Shown piece after piece: positions 21,461 to 32,134 of a stretch of 49,262 nucleotides of DNA (positions within the stretch are counted from its first letter, which is position 1; each line of letters opens with the position of its first letter). Position numbers and translations under genes: made by a program. This DNA comes from Roseofilum halophilum BLCC-M91 (GTDB taxonomy: Bacteria; Cyanobacteriota; Cyanobacteriia; Cyanobacteriales; Desertifilaceae): positions 1 to 49,262 of the forward strand of contig NZ_JAQPOK010000087.1 of NCBI RefSeq assembly GCF_030068445.1. The letters are read 5' to 3'. Under the pieces are notes generated by a model. It searched no databases, had not been told where the DNA came from, and saw only the letters and a list, made by a program, of their open reading frames with translations.

Positions 21461-23524
21461 TTAAGATCGGGTTTGACATTGCCGTAATTGACTGTGCAAT
21501 TCCTCCACGGAGGTTGCCGGTTTTTTACAGGACAGACCTTGACAAACCAAGGCGATCGCCCCTTCGGGTAATTCTGGAACCTTCTGGATCGTCACTGTCG
21601 GTAAATATAAACCCCGTAGCTGCTCTAGTTGCCCTTCTATAATCCGCACGAGGGTACAGTTGCGATACCAGTCTAGGGCAGAAAATAAACTGGGACAGGC
21701 TTGGGGAGATTTGGATAAAATGGTGCTAAAGGCGAGTAACCCTTGTTCAGCGCGATCGAAATAATCCAGGTTTTCAGTTAAGAGGAAGAGGCGCACTAAA
21801 TTAGCCATGGCGATGCCGTTGGCTGCGGGAGTGGCATGATCTAAATAAGTGCGTTCTTGGATAATTAAATCATCACTTTTGGTACTGTTGTAATAACCGC
21901 CCAATTCAACGCTCCAGAGAAATTCATCAAATTCAGCTTGAATTGCGATCGCTTTGGCTTGTAAATCGGGAATCTCTAAACTGGGAGAACACCATAAACT
22001 GGCCTGCTGAATATCTAAGATTGCTTTAATTAAGAGGGCATAATCTTCCGCTTGGGCTAAAACGGCGGGTTCTCCCTCATAATTGAGCCGGTGACAGCGA
22101 CCATTTACCCATTGATTTTCGAGGAGAAAATTGGCTCCCTGAATGGCTAGGTCTAGATAATCGGGACGTTGCCAAACTTTGGCGGCTGCGGCTAACCCGG
22201 ATAACATTAAGCTGTTCCAGGATAAAATCATTTTGGTGTCGGTGACTGGGGGAATGCGGCCGGGCCAGGTTTGGGTTTTGGCTTCCTGGTTATTGCGAGC
22301 GGGGGGAAAGGTTTTCAGGGTGTCGATGTCGCTGCCATAGCGCAGGGTAAAGAGTTTACTTAATCCGGTTTCTAGGCTGTGGGAAAGTTGTCCTTTTTGG
22401 GTGCGCTGTAAGACGAGTTTGCCTTCAAAGTTCCCAGATTTGGTAATATCAAACTGTTGCTGAAGGTCTTGAAATTCTTCTGGAGTTAAATGGCTTTGTA
22501 ATGTGCCATAGTCCCAGATATAAAAGTCTCCTTCTTCCGGTTCTAAGGCCGTGGATGAGGTGAAGTTATCGGCATCTTGGGCGGCCCAAAAATAGCCTTG
22601 GGGGTCGGTCATTTCTCGCTTTAACCAGGTGACAGTGGTGGCGATCGCCCGTTCCATAGCCCGATCCTGTACCCCCGCATCCCACAAATGAGCCAGATAT
22701 TCCATAATCTGACCATTGTCATAGAGCATCTTTTCAAAGTGGGGAACCGTCCACGTGCCATCGACAGTGTAGCGGTGGAAGCCTCCAGCCACATGGTCGA
22801 AAATGCCCCCCAGCACCAGGTCATAACCCCTCTGAGCGCAGGTTTCTAGGGTATCCTGGGGGGGAGTCGTCCCAGCAAAACGGGTGGCTCTGAGGGCAGT
22901 TTCGGCGTAGGGAATCATGGGAAAACTGGGGCCTGTGTCCCGCGCTCTGAGGATACCGACGCTGGTCGAGAGTCCTTTCTGCAAGAGATCTTCACCCAAT
23001 TCTCCGGTTGCGGGAATTGTCGCTGCTTGGTGTAGTGCTTCGGCGATCGCCTGTTTGCGACTGGCTAATTTTTCCCGTTCCTGGTCATAAAACAGTCGCA
23101 GTGCTTGCAACACTTGTAAAAATCCCGGCCGACCATAACGGGGTTCCACGGGGAAATAGGTTCCCCCATAAAAGGGAATTCGATCTTCCGGAGTGAGGAC
23201 AACATTTAACGGCCATCCCCCTTGCCCCGTCATCATTTGCAAGGCTTGCATATAAATGCTATCCACATCGGGGCGCTCTTCTCGATCCACTTTAATGGGC
23301 AGAAAATTGGCATTCATATAAGCAGCAATTTCTGCATTACTAAAGGCTTCCCCTTCCATCACCGTACACCAATGACAGCTTGAATAGCCAATAGACAGAA
23401 AAATCGGTTTATTTTCCTGTTGTGCAGTTTGTAGCGCCTCATCACACCAGGGCCACCAGTCTATAGGATTTTCAGCATGTTTTCGGAGGTAGAGACTTCT
23501 GGATTGGGCCAAACGATTGGTCAT
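21461..23524 (-). CDS. Thioredoxin-like DUF255 protein (YyaL/spermatogenesis-associated 20 type)
   Basis: The 687-residue protein has an N-terminal thioredoxin-fold DUF255 domain (about 1-165) with IGYSSCHWC (Cys50, Cys53), VDREERPDVD and GQGGWPLNV. A long (alpha/alpha)6-barrel-like domain follows (about 190-680), with GGIFDHVAGGFHRYTVDGTW and VPHFEKMLYDNGQ, similar to N-acylglucosamine epimerase-type and cellulase-like folds. These are the family hallmarks and the length is usual. The function is not established. Redox or sugar-related roles have been proposed by fold. It starts with an ATG and diverges from the CHAT gene, 84 bases apart. Confidence 0.93.
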   Translation of the reverse strand: MTNRLAQSRSLYLRKHAENPIDWWPWCDEALQTAQQENKPIFLSIGYSSCHWCTVMEGEAFSNAEIAAYMNANFLPIKVDREERPDVDSIYMQALQMMTGQGGWPLNVVLTPEDRIPFYGGTYFPVEPRYGRPGFLQVLQALRLFYDQEREKLASRKQAIAEALHQAATIPATGELGEDLLQKGLSTSVGILRARDTGPSFPMIPYAETALRATRFAGTTPPQDTLETCAQRGYDLVLGGIFDHVAGGFHRYTVDGTWTVPHFEKMLYDNGQIMEYLAHLWDAGVQDRAMERAIATTVTWLKREMTDPQGYFWAAQDADNFTSSTALEPEEGDFYIWDYGTLQSHLTPEEFQDLQQQFDITKSGNFEGKLVLQRTQKGQLSHSLETGLSKLFTLRYGSDIDTLKTFPPARNNQEAKTQTWPGRIPPVTDTKMILSWNSLMLSGLAAAAKVWQRPDYLDLAIQGANFLLENQWVNGRCHRLNYEGEPAVLAQAEDYALLIKAILDIQQASLWCSPSLEIPDLQAKAIAIQAEFDEFLWSVELGGYYNSTKSDDLIIQERTYLDHATPAANGIAMANLVRLFLLTENLDYFDRAEQGLLAFSTILSKSPQACPSLFSALDWYRNCTLVRIIEGQLEQLRGLYLPTVTIQKVPELPEGAIALVCQGLSCKKPATSVEELHSQLRQCQTRS

Positions 23525-23608
23525 TGATCTATGATGGGTGAATACAACAGCATGTTCTGCATTCTAACTCAAATTTCGAGAAAATAAGCTTTTCTAAAGA
23601 CGGAATTA

Positions 23609-26140
23609 ATGATGATAAAATCTATCGTATCGATTTTAGTTTTTAATGCTCTGATTGTTTTTCCTTCCGTAAGTTGGGCTAATCCGGTGGATCGGTTGCG
23701 CCCGGTTTATGAAAACATTTTACAAACCTATCCCCAGGAATTAGAGCAAGCCCAACAATTAGGCAATCCCCTATTTGAATTGGGAATCTTAAATAAGGCA
23801 GCAGCAGCTCATCAATATTTGGGTGACTTTGAGGAGGCGATCGCCCTCTACGAACGGGCAATCAAACTCGCCCGACAATTGGGGGATGAAGAGATGGAAG
23901 GGAGCCTTCTGTGGAGTTCATCGACTGCCCACAGCCAGCTCGGAGATGCCTATGGAATTGACTTTTTAGAATCTCAGTTAGCAGTTGCTCCTACTGCTTC
24001 GAGTCGTAAGGTGATTCTCAAATATTTGAGTTTGGCTTATCTGCAAGCTGTAGATTATGAAAAAGTAATTTTGCTGCGCCAAGAATATCTAGATATTGTG
24101 CGTCAAATTGGGACACAAAAAGAAGAGATTGAAGGACTCAATGATTTAGGGTTAGCTTATTTTGCCAATCGCGACTATCGTCAAGCTGTTCAGACCCAAG
24201 AACAAGCCTTAACCTTAGCAGAATCGGCACAATACGCACAACTTAAGGGCAGTATTTTAGTTCACCTAGGAATTAGTTATAGTTACAATAAACAACTGGA
24301 AAAAGCGCTAGAGAGCTTTGAAGAACTGTTAGCGGTGGGTGAAGCAACGGGAAATGATTTCCAAGTGGATCAAGCCCTAAAAGCGTTGAGCGAATATTAT
24401 ACCATTGAGCAAGACTACGAGCAAGCCCTCTCGTTACAACAAAAGCGCTTAAATCGGATTCGAGAACAAGATGATTTTACCTCCGAGTCTTTTGCCCTGC
24501 AAGATCTCAGCAATATTTACTATTGGTCAGGTAATTTAGAGCAGGCGATCGCGATTCAAACTCAAGCCCTAAATCTGCTCAACCAAGGATTTGAAGAACA
24601 ACAGCAGGAAATTCCTACTGCTGCTGATGCTCTAGAATTTGCTCGTCTCTCTTCCCAAGCCATTGGTCAAGAACGATTGGGATTTTTACTGCTACAAGAC
24701 CAAAAACTCGAAGCGGCAAAATCAAGACTTTATCAGGCAATGAAAGGTTATGATGCCCAGCGTAATGGGGTTCTATCGAATCTAAATTTTACGAATTTCT
24801 CTGAAGATGAACTGAAGATTTTTACTTACGATCAATCGACGGATATTTATCGCCTCTTACAGCAAATTGCGATTGCAGGAAATAAACCTCTGGAAGCGTT
24901 AGAACTATCGGAGGCGGGTCGCGCTAGAGCTTTGGTAGATTTGTTGGTAAGTAAATTAGGAACCGAACCCAGTTCTATGGTGGGTGAACCGCCAAATATT
25001 AGCCAGATTAAGCAAATTGCCCAACGGGAAAATACGACGTTAGTCACCTATACGGTGCAATATGAATATGGGCGTTTTTATCAACGGGGGCCGGGGGAAT
25101 GGTTAACGTCCGATGTGCCGGAAAGAATGGCGACTGAATTATATGTTTGGGTGATTTCTCCGCAAGGAAAGATTGAGTTTCGCCAGGTTCCTCTGAATTT
25201 TAGTTTAGATGAGTTGGTGAAAAAAGCACGGGTGTTTATTACCCTGACGGGGCCATCTCGTCGCCGACTGCCTCCGGGAGAACCTCTGAAAGAATTGCAT
25301 GAGTATTTGATTGAACCTATTTCCGATTTATTGCCTAAAGACCCGCAGGAGCGTGTAACGTTTATTCCCCAAGATTCTCTGCTTTTAGTGCCGTTTCCGG
25401 CTCTCCAGGATGGGAATGGGACGTACTTAGTGGAGAAACATACGTTAATGACTTCCCCTTCGATTCAAGTTTTAGATTTAACTCGTCAAAATCGCGATCG
25501 CAATCAAAATCAAGGATCGAGGGACAACCAACCCTTGGTGGTGGGCAATCCGACGATGCCGGAAATTGAGTTAGATGGGGGTAAAATTAGGGTGCAACTG
25601 GAGGATTTACCGGGTGCAGAACTCGAAGCCGAGGCGATCGCCGATTTACTCAATACAGAACCCTTAATTGGCCATCAAGCCACCAAACCGGCAGTGGTCT
25701 CTAAAATGCAAGCCACCTCTACGATCCATCTAGCCACCCATGGACTGCTCAACGATCGAGGTGGATTTTTGAGTTCCTTAGCTCTAGCTCCCACAACTGG
25801 CGATCGCGGTTTTCTGACGGCCAAAGAAATTGCCCAACTCTCCCTCAACGCAGAATTAGCCGTACTGAGCGCCTGTGACACGGGACGGGGAACGATTAAT
25901 GGGGATGGAGTCATTGGACTCTCACGAGCCTTTGTCAGTGCCGGAGCCGAAGGGGTATTAGTCTCCTTATGGGCAATTCCCGATCAGCCCACCGTGATGG
26001 TCATGACCAACTTTTATCAACAAATGCAACAAGGAGAAGATAAGGCCAGCGCCTTGCGTCAAGCCATGTTATTGACTCAAAAACAGTTCCCTGAACCTCG
26101 CAATTGGGCGGCTTTTACCTTGATCGGTATGTCTGAATAA
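23609..26140 (+). CDS. Exported TPR-CHAT domain protein
   Basis: The 843-residue product begins with a probable signal peptide (MMIKSIVSILVFNALIVFP, then cleavage near SWA-NP, about residue 25). Tetratricopeptide repeats run from about 40 to 400 (units such as YLGDFEEAIALYERAIKLA). The C-terminal CHAT domain (about 540-840) is a caspase-like peptidase fold. The His-Cys dyad looks intact: His711 in LATHG and Cys756 in LSACDTG, followed by GLSRAFVSAGAEGVLVSLW. Proteins of this layout are abundant in filamentous cyanobacteria. Some CHAT proteases act in regulated proteolysis, but the substrate here is unknown. It diverges from the DUF255 gene. Confidence 0.92.
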   Translation: MMIKSIVSILVFNALIVFPSVSWANPVDRLRPVYENILQTYPQELEQAQQLGNPLFELGILNKAAAAHQYLGDFEEAIALYERAIKLARQLGDEEMEGSLLWSSSTAHSQLGDAYGIDFLESQLAVAPTASSRKVILKYLSLAYLQAVDYEKVILLRQEYLDIVRQIGTQKEEIEGLNDLGLAYFANRDYRQAVQTQEQALTLAESAQYAQLKGSILVHLGISYSYNKQLEKALESFEELLAVGEATGNDFQVDQALKALSEYYTIEQDYEQALSLQQKRLNRIREQDDFTSESFALQDLSNIYYWSGNLEQAIAIQTQALNLLNQGFEEQQQEIPTAADALEFARLSSQAIGQERLGFLLLQDQKLEAAKSRLYQAMKGYDAQRNGVLSNLNFTNFSEDELKIFTYDQSTDIYRLLQQIAIAGNKPLEALELSEAGRARALVDLLVSKLGTEPSSMVGEPPNISQIKQIAQRENTTLVTYTVQYEYGRFYQRGPGEWLTSDVPERMATELYVWVISPQGKIEFRQVPLNFSLDELVKKARVFITLTGPSRRRLPPGEPLKELHEYLIEPISDLLPKDPQERVTFIPQDSLLLVPFPALQDGNGTYLVEKHTLMTSPSIQVLDLTRQNRDRNQNQGSRDNQPLVVGNPTMPEIELDGGKIRVQLEDLPGAELEAEAIADLLNTEPLIGHQATKPAVVSKMQATSTIHLATHGLLNDRGGFLSSLALAPTTGDRGFLTAKEIAQLSLNAELAVLSACDTGRGTINGDGVIGLSRAFVSAGAEGVLVSLWAIPDQPTVMVMTNFYQQMQQGEDKASALRQAMLLTQKQFPEPRNWAAFTLIGMSE

Positions 26141-26346
26141 CGTCAGAATTGAACCCCACTTGACTCCGGAAAAAGCTGTTCGTTTTAACCATCAAAGCTC
26201 CTGAATTTTACGCAAATTAACAGAAATAGGAAAACCGATTTAAATTTGATATAACAGAAAATAAGTGCCCAATTACAACAAGACCTAATCAGTACAGGAT
26301 TGATGGTGGGAATCAAAATACGGCGTAAATTCTAAACTCTCTGGCG

Positions 26347-29300
26347 ATGATGCACCAGTCTGATTTTCAAAAATGCAGCTTTCAAGCCGATGAGTGGATT
26401 AATTTTCATCCTCTCACCCTCGAACCTCAGATGCTATTGTCAGAGGCGATCGCCCATTGGCAACACTACCAAAATTCCCAAAACCTAGACCATCAGCCAT
26501 CCCTAGCGTGGGCGATCCAAGACCAACGTTTAGTCGGACGCTTACATCTATCTTCTTTGCTTCCCTATCTGAGTGGGCTAGAGAACCCTCAGAACCTAAC
26601 CGTCGCGCAAGTGATGGAACCCGAAGGGATAACCCTAGAAATTGCTGACTGGGGAACATTCAGCACTCAGGATAATTTCTCAACCCCGATCGCCTATTTT
26701 CAGCAATATCGCCTCACCCATCTCCCTTTAGTCACCCCCACCCATGAATTGATCGGTGTGGTTGCTCTCTCCACTTTATTCGAGTACCTGAGTGATAACC
26801 CCAGAGACAAACCCCCCGCACCCTCCCCAACCCATTTCGATCAAACCTTTGCCCAAGCCGTCATTGGTATGGCTCATATTGACCTAAAAGGCAACTTTAT
26901 TGAAGTCAATCAGAAATTTTGCGATTTAGTCGGCTATTCCAGTTCAGATCTGATTCATCACTCTTTTTTTGAACTCATGGTTCCTCAAAATATTCAGAGT
27001 TCAGAGCGTCGTAATTATGCACAAGTAACTCGACGTTACTTAGATCGGCTGTTAAATGGCACATTACCCTTTATCACCATCGAAAATAGTTATTTGCGCC
27101 ACTCTGGAGTTCAGAGTTGGGTCAATACAACCATCTCATTAGTGCGTTCTACGTCTGGAGAACCGGCTTACTTTCTCAGTGTGATTGAAGATATCAGCGA
27201 TCGCAAGCTCCTAGAACAAAAATTACATAGTTCTGAAGCGGAACTGCGATCGGTGTTTGCTGGCATGACCGAACTGGTTTTAGTCATGGATTATGAAGCA
27301 GAAGTCGTTAAAGTTTCCCCCACTTGTCCAGCCCTCTCTTTCCATCAATCCTACGATCTCCTTGGCGAAACCATTAATCAAATTATTTATGGAGACTACC
27401 GTTCAAAGTTGATTGGTTATTTACAACAAGTCTCCAAGCAAAACAAAAGCATCGATTTTGAATATTACCTAACCCTATCGACACAGACCTTTTGGTTTTC
27501 CGCCACCCTATCCCCCATGCCGGACAAAAAAGTTATTTTTGTCGCTCGCAACATCACCGAAAGAAAACACAATGAAGAACAACTCAGGCTTCTACAAAGA
27601 GCCGTAGAAGTTTCGGATAATGGGATCATCATTAGTGAAGTTCAACGCTCTCATATGCCCATTATTTATATTAATCCCGCCTTTGAGAAAATCACCGGTT
27701 ATTCTGCCAATGAAGTTCTGGGAAAGCCGCTTTTTTTTCTCTATGAAAAAAGCCTCTATAAATCAGAATATACGGATATAAAAAGACAAATTCGCAACGA
27801 AAACTTTTTCGAGGTAACTTGCCAAAGCTATCGTAAAAATAGACAGCATTTTTGGAGCAATCTCTCCCTGTATCCCTTGCGAGATAAAACAGGAAAACTC
27901 ACTCACTATGTCATGCTCCAATCTGATGTCACAGAACGCATTGCTGCCGAAGAAGCTTTGAAAAAAAGTGAAAAACGTTGGCAATTAGCCCTGAAAAGTA
28001 ATAATGATGGGATTTATGATTGGGATTTAGAAAACAATAGTATATTTTATTCGGCTCGATGGAAAGAAATGCTGGGATTTTCCGATTCAGAAATTAGCGA
28101 TCGCCCCAGTGAATGGATGACTCGTTTACATCCCGATGATTTTGAACAGGTGATGTTTACCAATCTAGATTATCAGGGCAGTCCAAACAATCCCCTATTT
28201 ACCATTGAATATCGGATGCGCTGTAAAGATGGCAGTTATAAATGGATTTTAGACCGGGGACAAATTTTGTACGATCGTTATGGGGAAGAAGTCCGAATTA
28301 TTGGCTCCTATACTGATATTACAGAACGAAAAGAATCGGAAGAAAAACTGCGAGCTTCCCAACAACGCTTAGAATTTTTAGTCGATCAAACCCCTTTAGG
28401 AGTGATTGAATGGTCAATTGATTGGCAGATTGTAGAATGGAATAAGGCAGCCGAACGAATTTTTGGCTATCGTCGTCTAGAAATTTTATCCTCTTGCCAC
28501 AGCTTTGAGATTTTATTTGCTGAGTCCAAAAAAGAGCAAGCTGATGCCTTAATCCAAGCCTTAGAAGCCGAAGAAGATACCACCTATGCCATTTGTGATA
28601 ATGTGAGGCGATCGGGAGAAAAAATAGTTTGTGAGTGGTATAATACGGTGTTAATGGATCGCCAAAATAATGTGATTGGATATGCCTCCATGATTGCTGA
28701 TATTACAGATCGCAAGCAAGCAGAAAAAGCCTTAATTCAGGCGAAAGAGGCAGCCGAATCAGCCAATCAAGCGAAAAGTAGCTTTTTAGCCAACATGAGT
28801 CATGAGCTGAGAACGCCATTAAATGCCATCTTAGGATTTACTCAACTCATTGACCGCAGTCCCGATCTAAGCTCAGTGCATCGCGAGCAATTGCAGATTA
28901 TTAATCGCAGTGGCGAGCATTTACTCTCCTTGATCAATGATATTCTAGAAATGTCAAAAATTGAAGCAGGAAAAATCACCCTCAACGAGAGTGTATTCGA
29001 TCTATGGACATTGCTAGATACCCTCAATGAGATGCTGCAAATTAAAGCAGACCACAAAGGATTAAGTTTAGCCTTAGTGCGCTCTCCTCAAGTACCCCAA
29101 TATGTGGAGGGAGATGAGAGTAAATTGCGTCAAGTGCTGCTCAATCTGTTAGGCAATGCGATTAAATTTACACAACAGGGAGAGGTAAAATTAGTGGTCT
29201 CGGCGATCGCCTCCCCAGAAAATCGCCCCCTCCGAGTCACCTTTGAAGTTAGCGATACCGGCCCGGGAATTGCCCCAGAAGAGCTAGAAACCCTATTTGA

Positions 29301-30168
29301 ACCCTTTGTGCAAACTGCCGTCGGCCGACAATCTCAACAAGGAACGGGTCTGGGATTACCCATTAGTCGTCAATTTGTCCAACTCATGGGCGGAGAGATT
29401 CAGGTAGCCTCTCAAGTGGGGGTTGGCAGTCAATTTACCTTTGATTTACTCCTCCAACCCATTAAGGATCGACCCCACAGTTTCCCAATCTCCAGTCGAG
29501 TGATTTATTTAGCGCCCAATCAACCCACTTACCGCATTTTAGTGGTGGATGACTCCCCAGATAATCGCCTACTCCTAGAGGCTTTGTTACAAAGTGTCGG
29601 TTTTGAGGTGAAACAGGCCAGCAATGGACAAGAGGCGATCGCCCTTTGGGAAACCTGGAACCCCCATCTGATCTGGATGGACATTCGGATGCCTGTTATG
29701 GATGGACTCCAAGCCACCCAATATATAAAATCCCATCCTCAAGGGCAATCCACAGTCATTATCGCCCTCACGGCCAGCGCCTTTACCGAAGAGCGCCAGC
29801 AAGTCCTGGCCATCGGCTGTGATGACTATATCAGTAAACCCTTCCAAGACGAAGAGTTATTCCAGACCATGGCTAAATACTTAGACCTTACTTATGTTTG
29901 TGATTATACAGCGAACCGCCCCCCATCCTCTTCCTTCTCCGATTCCCTAGAAACCGTCTCAGACTCGACCCTACAGTGGGAGTTAATGCCCCAAGCGTGG
30001 TTACAGAACCTCTATCAAGCCGCGATCGAAGCCGATGCAGAATTAATCTTACAACTGATGGAGGAAATTCCTGAACCCCAGCAAAACCTAGTTACTTATT
30101 TAAATGATTTAGTCGATAATTTTGAGTTTGAAGTGATTACCCAAAAAATAAGTTCAGTGTTATATTAA
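26347..30168 (+). CDS. Hybrid sensor histidine kinase: CBS pair, five PAS, HisKA, HATPase, REC
   Basis: The 1273-residue soluble kinase has, in order: a CBS-pair region (about 18-140, with VAQVMEPEG), five PAS domains (about 157-275, 285-405, 412-535, 540-660 and 668-795, each ending in an (I/V)(S/T)(D/E)R(K/I) segment), and HisKA with SHELRTPLNAILGF (phospho-acceptor His819). An HATPase_c follows (about 915-1035, N box LLNLLGNAIKF and GTGLGLPIS), then a REC domain (about 1060-1180, VVDDSPDN, Asp1112, Lys in YISKPF). A final helical tail (about 1210-1268) is shared with the two kinases downstream. No membrane segment is seen, so it senses cytoplasmic or diffusible cues. It is the first gene of a five-gene signalling run, 90 bases before the GGDEF-EAL gene. 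Confidence 0.93.
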   Translation: MMHQSDFQKCSFQADEWINFHPLTLEPQMLLSEAIAHWQHYQNSQNLDHQPSLAWAIQDQRLVGRLHLSSLLPYLSGLENPQNLTVAQVMEPEGITLEIADWGTFSTQDNFSTPIAYFQQYRLTHLPLVTPTHELIGVVALSTLFEYLSDNPRDKPPAPSPTHFDQTFAQAVIGMAHIDLKGNFIEVNQKFCDLVGYSSSDLIHHSFFELMVPQNIQSSERRNYAQVTRRYLDRLLNGTLPFITIENSYLRHSGVQSWVNTTISLVRSTSGEPAYFLSVIEDISDRKLLEQKLHSSEAELRSVFAGMTELVLVMDYEAEVVKVSPTCPALSFHQSYDLLGETINQIIYGDYRSKLIGYLQQVSKQNKSIDFEYYLTLSTQTFWFSATLSPMPDKKVIFVARNITERKHNEEQLRLLQRAVEVSDNGIIISEVQRSHMPIIYINPAFEKITGYSANEVLGKPLFFLYEKSLYKSEYTDIKRQIRNENFFEVTCQSYRKNRQHFWSNLSLYPLRDKTGKLTHYVMLQSDVTERIAAEEALKKSEKRWQLALKSNNDGIYDWDLENNSIFYSARWKEMLGFSDSEISDRPSEWMTRLHPDDFEQVMFTNLDYQGSPNNPLFTIEYRMRCKDGSYKWILDRGQILYDRYGEEVRIIGSYTDITERKESEEKLRASQQRLEFLVDQTPLGVIEWSIDWQIVEWNKAAERIFGYRRLEILSSCHSFEILFAESKKEQADALIQALEAEEDTTYAICDNVRRSGEKIVCEWYNTVLMDRQNNVIGYASMIADITDRKQAEKALIQAKEAAESANQAKSSFLANMSHELRTPLNAILGFTQLIDRSPDLSSVHREQLQIINRSGEHLLSLINDILEMSKIEAGKITLNESVFDLWTLLDTLNEMLQIKADHKGLSLALVRSPQVPQYVEGDESKLRQVLLNLLGNAIKFTQQGEVKLVVSAIASPENRPLRVTFEVSDTGPGIAPEELETLFEPFVQTAVGRQSQQGTGLGLPISRQFVQLMGGEIQVASQVGVGSQFTFDLLLQPIKDRPHSFPISSRVIYLAPNQPTYRILVVDDSPDNRLLLEALLQSVGFEVKQASNGQEAIALWETWNPHLIWMDIRMPVMDGLQATQYIKSHPQGQSTVIIALTASAFTEERQQVLAIGCDDYISKPFQDEELFQTMAKYLDLTYVCDYTANRPPSSSFSDSLETVSDSTLQWELMPQAWLQNLYQAAIEADAELILQLMEEIPEPQQNLVTYLNDLVDNFEFEVITQKISSVLY

Positions 30169-30257
30169 TAAAAGAGAATTTTTACAGTCAATAACTTCCT
30201 CTTGGATCGATCGAAATTTTCCTCAGAGTTTTATCCACCCAAAAAGTAACCAGCACC

Positions 30258-32081
30258 GTGGAATATACCAACCCAAAACACAACATATTACTCGTTGATG
30301 ACACCCCAGAAAATTTACGTCTATTGTCAGACTTACTCAGTAGACAAGGCTATAAAGTTCGCAGTGTCATGAATGGCAGAACGGCCCTTAAGGCAGCTCA
30401 GGCAAAACCTCCAGACTTGATCTTACTGGATATTAATATGCCCGAAATAAACGGTTATCAAGTCTGTCAAGAACTCAAAACTATTGAGGTTACCAAAGAA
30501 ATACCGATTATATTTATTAGTGCCTTAAACGAAGTATTCGATAAAGTTAAAGCCTTCCGAGTGGGTGGGTGTGACTATATCAGTAAACCCTTTCAAATCG
30601 AAGAAGTCTTAGCGAGAGTCAAGCATCAATTGCGACTTAAGTCAACACAAACCGAACTCAAACAATTAAACTTAAAACTAGAAGAAAGAGTCCAAGAGCG
30701 TACCCAAGAACTGCAAGAATCCAATCAAGCCCTAAGCCAAGAAATTCAAGAACGAAAGCGCGTTCAACAAAAACTTCTAGAAATGGCCCTGCATGACTCC
30801 TTAACTGGACTGCCCAACAGGGCCCTATTTATGGAACGACTCGAAGGAGCCATTCAAGCCCTAAAAGTAAATGCCGACCAAAAATTTGCCGTTCTCTTTC
30901 TAGACTGCGATCGCTTCAAAGTGATCAACGACTCCCTCGGTCACCTGGTGGGCGATCGCCTCCTCCAGGCGATCGCCCAACGGATCGGCACCCTCCTAAA
31001 CTCCCACATGCTCCTCGCCCGCCTCGGAGGAGACGAATTTACCATCCTCGTAGAATCTTGCAGCAGCCTAGAAGAGATCGAAAAACTCGCAGAAACCATC
31101 CTCAACAGCCTCTCCCACTCCTTCCACCTCGAACACCACGAAGTCTTTATCAACGCCAGTATCGGCATCCTCCTCAGCCATCCGGACTACCACAAACCCG
31201 AATACGTCCTCCGGGATGCCGACACCGCCATGTACAAAGCCAAAGCCATGGGGAAAGGACAATACCACGTCTTTGACCCCACCCTGCACCAAAAAGCCCT
31301 CAAACGGCTCACCCTAGAAACCGCACTCCGCAAAGCCATAGAACACCAAGAATTCCTCGTTCACTACCAACCCATCATCAACCTACAAACCGGAAAAATT
31401 AGTGGATTTGAAGCCCTCGTGCGCTGGCAACACCCCCAAAAAGGACTCGTCAGCCCCGGCGAATTTATCCCCATCTGCGAAGAAACCGGCCTGATCAACG
31501 ACATTGGCTATTGGGTCTTCCAGCAAGCCTGCAATCAACTCAAAATCTGGCAACAGACCCTCAAAAACGACAGGCTCAAAATCAGCATTAACCTCTCCGT
31601 CCGTCAATTCTCGCAAATGAACCTGATGGAAAAAGTGGCCGAAACCGTCACCAAAACCAAGATTTCGCCCCAATCCTTAACCATGGAAATCACCGAAAGT
31701 GCCCTAATTGACAACCCTACCCACGCCCGCACCCTACTCCATGAAATCCGAGACCAAGACATTCACATTTCCCTAGACGACTTTGGCACAGGCTACTCTT
31801 CCCTCTCCTACCTGCATACCCTACCCATTGATATCCTCAAAATCGATCGCTCCTTCATCAACCCCCTGAGTCAAGAAGAATCCGATCTCGGCCTGATTCC
31901 TCCCATTATTCAAATTGGCCAAACCCTGAAGATGAAAGTCGTCGCCGAAGGCATCGAAACCCCCGAACAACTAGAAATCCTCAGAAAACTCCAGTGTGAC
32001 TTTGGCCAAGGCTATTGGTTTGCCAAACCTCTGAACATCAGAGAAGCCACAGCCCTGCTGCAATCTAATCCCCAATGGTAA
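30258..32081 (+). CDS. Response regulator with GGDEF and EAL domains (cyclic-di-GMP turnover)
   Basis: The 607-residue product has a REC domain (about 8-125; LLVDDTPEN, phospho-acceptor Asp58, YISKPFQ), a coiled-coil linker (about 125-175), GGDEF (about 180-335) and EAL (about 355-600). The diguanylate cyclase site GGDEF is intact at 257-261 and the phosphodiesterase signature EAL is intact at 385-387, with DDFGTGYSSLSYLH and KIDRSFI also present. Both activities could therefore be real. The start is a GTG, as no ATG lies nearby in frame. From about 30,900 on, codon use shifts strongly to C-ending codons compared with its own REC part. It is the likely output of the surrounding kinases, perhaps linking them to motility. 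Confidence 0.93.
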   Translation: MEYTNPKHNILLVDDTPENLRLLSDLLSRQGYKVRSVMNGRTALKAAQAKPPDLILLDINMPEINGYQVCQELKTIEVTKEIPIIFISALNEVFDKVKAFRVGGCDYISKPFQIEEVLARVKHQLRLKSTQTELKQLNLKLEERVQERTQELQESNQALSQEIQERKRVQQKLLEMALHDSLTGLPNRALFMERLEGAIQALKVNADQKFAVLFLDCDRFKVINDSLGHLVGDRLLQAIAQRIGTLLNSHMLLARLGGDEFTILVESCSSLEEIEKLAETILNSLSHSFHLEHHEVFINASIGILLSHPDYHKPEYVLRDADTAMYKAKAMGKGQYHVFDPTLHQKALKRLTLETALRKAIEHQEFLVHYQPIINLQTGKISGFEALVRWQHPQKGLVSPGEFIPICEETGLINDIGYWVFQQACNQLKIWQQTLKNDRLKISINLSVRQFSQMNLMEKVAETVTKTKISPQSLTMEITESALIDNPTHARTLLHEIRDQDIHISLDDFGTGYSSLSYLHTLPIDILKIDRSFINPLSQEESDLGLIPPIIQIGQTLKMKVVAEGIETPEQLEILRKLQCDFGQGYWFAKPLNIREATALLQSNPQW

Positions 32082-32134
32082 ACTCAACAAGATTAATGAT
32101 TAATGAATTTAATGATTATTAACTTCCTAAATCC

